From Phoronis australis (taxonomy: Eukaryota; Phoronida; Phoronidae), in contig NMRA01000183.1 in NCBI GenBank assembly GCA_002633005.1, forward strand, positions 291,371-355,370: DNA of 64,000 nt, read 5' to 3'. Shown in pieces: positions 57,645 through 64,000 of this stretch (positions are counted from its first letter, which is position 1; each line of letters opens with the position of its first letter). Both the position numbers and the translations under genes were made by a program. The notes beneath the pieces are model-generated. The model was not told where the DNA came from. It saw only the letters and a list, made by a program, of their open reading frames with translations, and ran no database searches.

Positions 57645-58473
57645 ACAGTGTTGCTTCGATATGTAGTCTATATTCGTAGTTCTGAAAGTATCTCTTACAG
57701 ACATAAAGTCATATCAAAGCAAAATATCAGCGTTACTGTTTTTGTACGTTAAATTTGTAAAAATAACACGTTTGTGAATAGACAAGATCTCGACGGTTTG
57801 AAAACGTCAACTTTTGTTCTTATAACTATTTACCTCACTAGACGTCTTACTTCCCTAAATAGTTCACGGAATAAGTTATAGCATTGACCATTTTCATTCA
57901 TTACTTCTGAAAATTTCAAAAATAATCCAAGTACTGAAAAGAAGTGGCTAAAGTCGTCTCCATCTTTATATTTCCACGCTGATATCGACTCAGCAATCAC
58001 TAAAACCACGGAAATTTGCATATATATTCTAGTAAGACAATGCAAAAGCGACATCAGAAAATTATCTGACTCGTTTTACTACTAGCAAATTTACACTAAC
58101 AATAGAAAGAACAACTACTTTTGTTGCTGCTTCCGCTATTTGAAGTAAAAGTATTTCCACTAATTTAACACTCACCACATTACATTGCCAAGTATAAAAT
58201 TCAATTTTCGTTTTAGCAATGATTTGAGAGGTCATAGCACTCTCAAAGGTTCTATGACGAGATGAACTTTCTAACTGGCATCTTCTGGCAGGAAATGAAC
58301 TTTTCTTGTGTCCTGCATGATAGTTTGCGAATGGAACGATTCCCCCAGTCGCTGAACAGGTCCCTGAGATATTGTGATATTGTTTAAACGGAAATAGTCA
58401 AGTTCATTATTACATATACATGGCAAATTCCTTATCCACAAACCCTCTACCAGTGCATGTGTAAACTCCTTAC

Positions 58474-58593
58474 CTAAACACTCTCTACCAGGGCCTGTGT
58501 AACCAGGATTGCAAATACATTTGAATCCACCAAGCGTGTTGATGCATTGGGCCTTTGGATCACAACGCGTCGGACTCAGACACTCATTGACGT
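58474..58593 (-). CDS. Calcium-binding EGF exon
   Basis: 120 bases, phase 1-1, acceptor 'tcaattaacag', donor TTAG|gtaagg. It encodes DVNECLSPTRCDPKAQC and NTLGGFKCICNPGYTGPG, with the DVNEC and N-T-x-G calcium-binding pattern. Confidence 0.92.
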
Positions 58594-59638
58594 CTGTTAA
58601 TTGAAGAAAATCTGATATAGTAACAACTTATATCATGCGCCCACCCAGGGGGGGGGGGGCTCGGACGAGCGCCCCTCCCCCACCCACCCAATTGGCAAAG
58701 TGGGCAAAAAGGTCCGCATCCGAGAGACAAAAAGTCCGAGAAAATGGGAGAAATGTCCACTAAACAAGCGCAATCGCGCAATTCACAGAGGTGCTCCTGT
58801 TCTTTTTTTCTTTTTTTTTTAGTCCGCCCGCTCTTTTGTTGGCAAATGGTCCACAACGTCGAAGGCTGGCTGCGCGCAGGAATATGACACTACTGATTTG
58901 ATTTCATGACCAGAAAACACTCACCGCTTGTTCAACGGTAGATGAATATGCGACACGTTTTAGGGTTCGCTTAATTCCAGCAAATTTAAAGACTTGTACC
59001 CAATAATTCTCGGTGTTGCGCACAAATTGGCCGCTCATCTAAATCCTCAATCAATCTGCTGTTCATAAAACCTATGATTCAGGGAGGTTAGTGACGAGTT
59101 TGCATTTGTGTCGGCAAAAGACACAATTGTAGACCAACTCTGCCTAATAATCGCCTTCGGTGATTTTAGGGGTAAATTACACTTGTGATTAAATGCGAAG
59201 CCTAAAATTGGCAAACAATCTACAATTAACATTGAAAAATCCCAGTGCCTGAAATTTCCCAATACAAAACTGCTTCGACTGTGCATCCACTACTATATCG
59301 TCATAAATGTACAGCGACAAGGTGTGTTTCATCATGTCGTGGCGTGTGTGGACCTCTGATTTGTACATTTGCAGCTAATTAAGGGCCCTAAAAGTATCTT
59401 TTTGTTTGGTTCATGAGATAGCATGGGATCTTTTAAGTGAGACATGCATTGCAGACTTGTGTGTAATGCGTCGACAAAATGTGCGATACCTTGTCTGTCG
59501 GCACTCGATTCTCGAACATCACGAACACGACCATAGAATAAGAAGCGTTCTCGGTGCTCAGCGGTACGCTTCACCTGACTGGACATTTAGTGATACCGTA
59601 AATGCTACAGAGATGAACTTCATGTCATTGAACATTTA

Positions 59639-59890
59639 GTGATACTGTACATGTTCAAGGATAAGCTTCATCTGATGGAACATTTAGTGATACTGTACAT
59701 GTTCAAGGATAAGCTTCATCTGATGGAACATTTAGTGTTACAGTACATGTTCAAGGATAAGCTTCATCTGATGGAACATTTAGTGTTACAGTACATGTTC
59801 AAGGATAAGCTTCATCTGATGGAACATTTAGTGATACTGTACATGTTCAAGGATAAGCTTCATCTGATGGAACATTTAGTGATACTGTAT
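59639..59890. repeat. 48-bp minisatellite, about 5 units
   Basis: The unit carries GAACATTTAGTGATACTGTAC and ATGTTCAAGGATAAGC and repeats five times with one common variant (GTTACAG for GATACTG) in adjacent units. A more diverged unit lies at about 59571-59638. Because 48 is a multiple of three, an artificial open frame with a 16-residue repeat runs through it. Confidence 0.92.
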
Positions 59891-59929
59891 AAGAGGAAAT
59901 CTGCTTTACCACTTAAGTAAAGTATTTAC

Positions 59930-60049
59930 CTGTACAGTTTCGTCCGTCACCTTGATATCCCGCTCTGCAAACACACATAATGCCGATTGTTGAGTTGAAG
60001 CAGTCCGCCCTCGCGTGACAGTTGTTTGTTCCCGTGCATTTTCCACCAT
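59930..60049 (-). CDS. EGF-like exon
   Basis: 120 bases, phase 1-1, acceptor 'tggatatgcag', donor ACAG|gtaaat. It encodes GGKCTGTNNCHARADC and STIGIMCVCRAGYQGDG with six cysteines. It lacks the acidic D-x-D/N-E start, so it is probably not calcium binding. Confidence 0.9.
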
Positions 60050-60699
60050 CTGCATATCCAAAAGTTATTTATAAAAAGTGCACCTTGGTTAACCATAAAG
60101 TTATCCTATTCGGTACATCTTACCTCAGAAATGGCTCATTGCATTCCCTTAAAACTTTCAGATAAAATTTTACACATTGTTCCTAACAACTAGAAGGAAT
60201 TGTTTTTAAACTTCTCGCATTGGCATTAGGGGCTATGCTGTGATTGATTGCCCAATTCTACATAGTGCAATGTATATATCGACCAACAAATGCTCGTAGT
60301 TCGTGACCAGCCAACTACCATAACATTGGATAGTGAAACTTGTTGTCCGTGGCTTTGTTTTGTCTGGTTAAGTCGAGTTTTCTGAGTTTTTGTCGTGTTT
60401 GGTGGTTGGTTAGCGGGATTTGTGAGCCGGGTTTATAAGACTGTTTATGAATGCAATATCAAAAGCTGAGGTGGACTGATAACGAGCTGTAAGATCTTGT
60501 CGAGGCTCTAAAAGCGCTTTTGATCTAAGTGAGGAACAGATTGAGGGCGCTCAGTAAAACCCTGGCTCGGAGGTCGTTACCCGTACTGGCTATAAGCTAA
60601 ATTTATGTAGTTGTACTGTAGATATAAATAGAATGGCAGTAATTTCGGTTTTGATGAGGACTGCATTAGTTAAATACTTATGATGCCATAATGATTTCG

Positions 60700-61010
60700 T
60701 CTGGCATCAACAAGCTCCCCGCTTGTCACCGCAGCACCACTTTCTCCGTCACAATTTTACCTCATCCAACCATACTGGCCACACCGTATCACAACTCAAC
60801 ACGTCCATTACATCACCTTCGGCGTACCGAGATCCCTGAAGTCACATCACCATCTTCGCCACCACCATCACTCATTGCAACACCACATACTTATCACTGC
60901 ATTCTCATCGCCACGGCTTCAACATAGCTCACAACCCTCCCAAGATGACAATAAAATTCTATCGTCGCCCCCGACCTTCACCATCAGCACATCACCATAT
61001 CGACCATACA
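60700..61010. repeat. CAC/ATC-rich low-complexity stretch
   Basis: Dense in 'cac', 'atc' and 'caccac' triplets on the + strand, with a similar stretch at 61700-61890. Open frames here are His/Thr/Pro-rich and probably not genes. Confidence 0.6.
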
Positions 61011-61058
61011 TTTCGCGGCGACACTGTAGGGTGTCAGGTTACATCAAATTGAGGAGGC

Positions 61059-61128
61059 GGTGTGACCTAGTTTGATAGGTGCCTGCTTTCTTTACTCGAG
61101 GTCGTGGGTTCGAGTCCCACTGCGTCAC
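61059..61128 (+). repeat. tRNA-like SINE head
   Basis: A partial A box at TGACCTAGTTTG and a perfect B box GGTTCGAGTCC (near 61108). The 3' arm GCGTCACCA pairs in part with GGTGTGAC at the start. The anticodon arm is poor, so it is a pseudo-tRNA or SINE head rather than a tRNA gene. It is followed directly by a MITE. Confidence 0.55.
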
Positions 61129-61289
61129 CAGTGGCGGATTTAGAGGGGTGCCAAGGAGGACACGCCCCCTGAAATTCTACCAGATTCCATTTCGCAGTTC
61201 AGTCGTGGGTGCGATTGTCTGACGGCAAAATCCTGGCTAATACTCTGCCCTGGCCGCCCCCTCTAACACAAAATCCTGGATGCGCCCCT
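61129..61289 (-). mobile_element. hAT-like MITE, copy 2 (inverted relative to copy 1)
   Basis: Starts CAGTGGCGGATTTAGAGG and ends ATCCTGGATGCGCCCCT. The reverse complement matches 3085-3247 over nearly the whole length (shared AGAGTATTAGCCAGGATTTT, CCAAATGGAATCT-like, CTTGGCACCC). CGTCAC occurs on both sides and may be an imperfect remnant of an 8-bp target duplication. Confidence 0.7.
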
Positions 61290-61699
61290 CGTCACACTGC
61301 TAACCCTTGAGTCAGTTTTCTAGCTCCTCAGCTCGGTTTTAACTTTGTATTAATAAAGATTAAAAATGGTTCCATGTGGTCAGTGTAATGGGCCCAGATG
61401 CGCGGCCTGCGCACGTCTGGTACAAGGTGTATCAGGTCGCCTGCAATTTTTAATACTACATCTCAAATTTTGACCTCCCATTTGTTGGTCAACCTATTTG
61501 TTCGAAAACCTACGTATCAATCCGACAGCACACCTTGTACTAGCCCGAAATGGGTCGTCTGGCGCATGGTTCATTTATCGGTGAATGGAATTTCGTACCA
61601 AAGGCAATCGTAGAAATAGAAATCTTTCCGACAAATGAATTTAAGACTACAAAACTTTCGGAATAATGGATTTTCATACTAAAGGACTGTCGGAAAATT

Positions 61700-61890
61700 G
61701 GGAGGTATCCATTACACCCTTCCCCACCACCTTCACAACATCAATATCACCACTACCGAAACATATCCCCACTTCAGCAGCATTAAAAAGCCTCACAATC
61801 ACCATAGAGCACCACAGTGTCAGTCCAGTCCGCTGTCACATTGCCGTCACCACTCTACTATCAATTACAACATTTTCAATACAGCACTAC
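61700..61890. repeat. CAC/ATC-rich low-complexity stretch 2
   Basis: Same composition as 60700-61010; no convincing coding potential. Confidence 0.5.
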
Positions 61891-61986
61891 AGCACTGCAG
61901 CGCAGTCCTTGCAAGACCATGTCATTTAAAATTCTTTTTAAGAGCTGTAACATAATCATTACGTACAAAATTAAAGATGTTCTCAC

Positions 61987-62121
61987 CGGGTCTGCATAAT
62001 CTGTCAGGTTGAATAACGTATCCTTGTTTACAACCGCAGGTGTAACTTCCATTGCTGTTGGTGCATGTTCCTCTGTCGGGGTCACAGTTGTTGAGGTTGG
62101 GGTCTATGCACTCGTTAATAT
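61987..62121 (-). CDS. Calcium-binding EGF exon
   Basis: 135 bases, phase 1-1, acceptor 'attgttaaag', donor CCCG|gtgaga. It encodes DINECIDPNLNNCDPDRG and TCTNSNGSYTCGCKQGY. Starts with DINEC and has N-S-x-G-S-Y before Cys 4. Same length class as the exon at 57037-57171. Confidence 0.92.
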
Positions 62122-63128
62122 CTTTAACAATAAGAACAATGTAACACAGTGGCAGGCCGTGTCACTCGTTTTCAGAAATCCCGAGCGTTTCTTAATGACG
62201 GGGTTAGCTGGAAATGGAAACTTCGATCAAGAACATGCCAATAATGACGTCATTTACAGGTACAGTTGGAACAGCATCTTCAGCCCATATTCTGGTTTTT
62301 CAAATTACATTTTCGTAACCGATTCGACTCTCTAATGCCGCTAAAGCTATCATACTGGGCAATGCACGTGTATCAGGTAAGCAGGTGCATGTAAGACTGT
62401 TGAAATAAAAGTCTACTCGGTTAAAATAACACGGGAAACCATGAGGTCGTACTATAAATTCACCATACACTGCATTGGCATATTGCTTGCTAAAGTTGCC
62501 GCAGCAGTTATGATGACATGTAACCATTTTAAAGACATGCGTGTTGAGTTGTTAAATAGGTTTCGTTAATTATCTATTAAAAACAGTGTGGGATGCTGAA
62601 CACGCTGTTTGTTTATCACTTTTGCTAGTATTCTGTACATAATGAACAATACGAAGAGATGCCCAATCTGTAGGCTAAGGTTTGCATCACTCGGCCGCTT
62701 CTGGTACGCCCTAACACAAGCAAAGTATACCTGACGATTGAGCTTAAACGTAGCCGTACCAAGTGGTCATCAACCATGAATTAAAAATGAAACCCATCCA
62801 CGCACGCGCAATTATGTTGTTTTGAGGTTTTGTACTTGTTTCATAATTGATTTACGGTATTTTCATGACGAGTCACGAGTCAGGTTGTAATCGACTAGAC
62901 TGCTAGAAACTAGTCCAGACGACTTGTTAGGTATTTCTCAAACTGTGGATGAACATACTAGGCCTACATGTATACTTGACAGTGTGCAAGACATTTTGAC
63001 GATCACCCAAGAATTAAATAGGTCAGTGGTAATTTATGAAAATGAAGTACACGTTGTATTGCACCTACAGATAGACTCATCGATTTCAGAAAAAACGCAG
63101 CATTTTATAATTCATTAGAAATACATAC

Positions 63129-63251
63129 CGATGCAGAAATCCTTGTCGTTAAGAAATCCTTGTTTACATATACATTCGCTTGTGTTCCTGTTGCAAAAGG
63201 CATTCGATTGACACAGCGTCCCTCCCTTTGAACAGTGAATGTTCGACGGAT
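63129..63251 (-). CDS. EGF-like exon (most 5' exon visible)
   Basis: 123 bases, phase 1-1, acceptor 'cattacatag', donor ATCG|gtatgt. It encodes SNIHCSKGGTLCQSNAFC and SECICKQGFLNDKDFC with six cysteines. As it is still phase 1 at its 5' side, more exons, including the signal peptide, must lie beyond the right edge or unrecognised in the last 750 bases. Confidence 0.9.
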
Positions 63252-64000
63252 CTATGTAATGGATCAAAAAAAGTTTGGTTAATTAGTACCAGAGTCGATG
63301 TTATCTTCTATCACACCATGCTTTTTACATATACAACCAGCAGTCAACAGAAGACCAGGCAATCGTTTTTTGCGAAGACATGCACACACGAACACGCACG
63401 TACGCACGCCTTCATGCACACCAGCAACAAACATTGAATGTTCTCGTCAAATAAAATGACGAACGGGTTATTTAAAGGCTTACAGTACGACGCGTACAAT
63501 TTAATAATCAGACCGATTGCAAAAAATAATTATTCGATCTATCCCTTGATGTCGTGACGTCAGTTCATTTCCAGCAGGTTCGTGTCTTCGTCTACGGAAT
63601 CTAAAAAAAGAAATTCGTGAGAGAGGTAAATAATACAACAAACTACTGGCAATTGTAGTTGAAAGGTTTGGACTGGAGTACAAGTTATAACCAAACTTTG
63701 CTATGTAATGTATGCAATCTACACAGAAATATGTGGTATACTCCCTGCCTCTGGACTGCAGATCATCTAAGTAAGTTTTGATGGTTTCTGACTATAGCAC
63801 CTTCATAAATACTTCATCTAAACCATTTTATACGTGGCCTATGATTAGTGACAATAATTGTAGTGCTATACCCGACTAGATCATCTATAAATCATTTTTA
63901 AAATGTAACGGAACATTAAACAAGTTTTATACTCAATAGTATCTGCGCACTGCACGTCGCCATGCACTCGAAACGAACAAGAGATACATGTACCTGGCAA
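63252..64000. other. Intron of the EGF gene at the window edge
   Basis: No further EGF exon was recognised. A short AG-preceded frame near 63596 (minus) meets a stop after about 13 codons and is not counted as an exon. Confidence 0.45.

Noticed and set aside
61059-61131. Functional tRNA gene with encoded CCA
   Set aside because: Acceptor stem needs a bulge, the A box is poor and no good anticodon stem forms; the CCA is shared with the start of a MITE.
63556-63596. Further EGF exon near the right edge
   Set aside because: An AG is present but the frame has no cysteines and stops after about 13 codons.

Overview
The window looks like nuclear DNA of an invertebrate metazoan. Genes are split by GT-AG introns, the extracellular-protein exons are phase 1-1, and the retroelements and DNA transposons (Penelope-like, BEL/Pao, Ty3/gypsy of Mag type, non-LTR, Kolobok-like, hAT-like and mariner-like MITEs, tRNA-derived SINEs) are types typical of marine invertebrates such as lancelets, hemichordates or molluscs. 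The species cannot be fixed from sequence alone. There are no bacterial operons, rRNA genes or CRISPR arrays. One 421-base assembly gap (N) lies at 31909-32329.

Two host genes can be supported, and they converge tail to tail. On the + strand, four phase-compatible exons (10796-11114, 16675-16833, 17226-17444, 20309-21007) encode about 464 residues of an ATP-grasp ligase resembling carnosine synthase; its 5' end was not found. On the - strand, a long secreted-type protein runs from beyond the right edge down to a stop at 28317. It has 22 recognisable EGF-like exons, every one flanked by phase-1 introns, and a last exon encoding a Cys-rich domain that resembles a peritrophin-A/CBM14 chitin-binding domain. 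The 5' part of the array holds calcium-binding EGFs. The 3' part is an array of alternating alpha and beta EGF exons that grew by tandem duplication and also contains a dead alpha exon.

Layout: 1-10795 is transposon debris upstream of the ATP-grasp gene (THAP-like fragment, hAT-like MITE, BEL/Pao remnant, Penelope-like element, CA microsatellite, TA-flanked MITE). 10796-21007 is the ATP-grasp gene, with a truncated non-LTR element in its first visible intron and a nested inverted/direct repeat in its last. 21008-28316 is the intergenic space between the two 3' ends, with a gypsy remnant, a second Penelope-like element and a SINE. 28317-63251 is the EGF gene. Its introns hold a truncated non-LTR element, a 0.8-kb element with 16-bp inverted ends, a TTAA-flanked Kolobok-like element, two MITEs, a complete 4.47-kb gypsy element with identical 130-bp LTRs and a 5-bp target duplication, minisatellites and a SINE split by a MITE.

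The points most worth a second look are the EGF-CBM14 gene and its alternating exon array, the empty-site evidence that a non-LTR element landed after an internal duplication, and the very young gypsy copy whose coding region carries several apparently disabling lesions.
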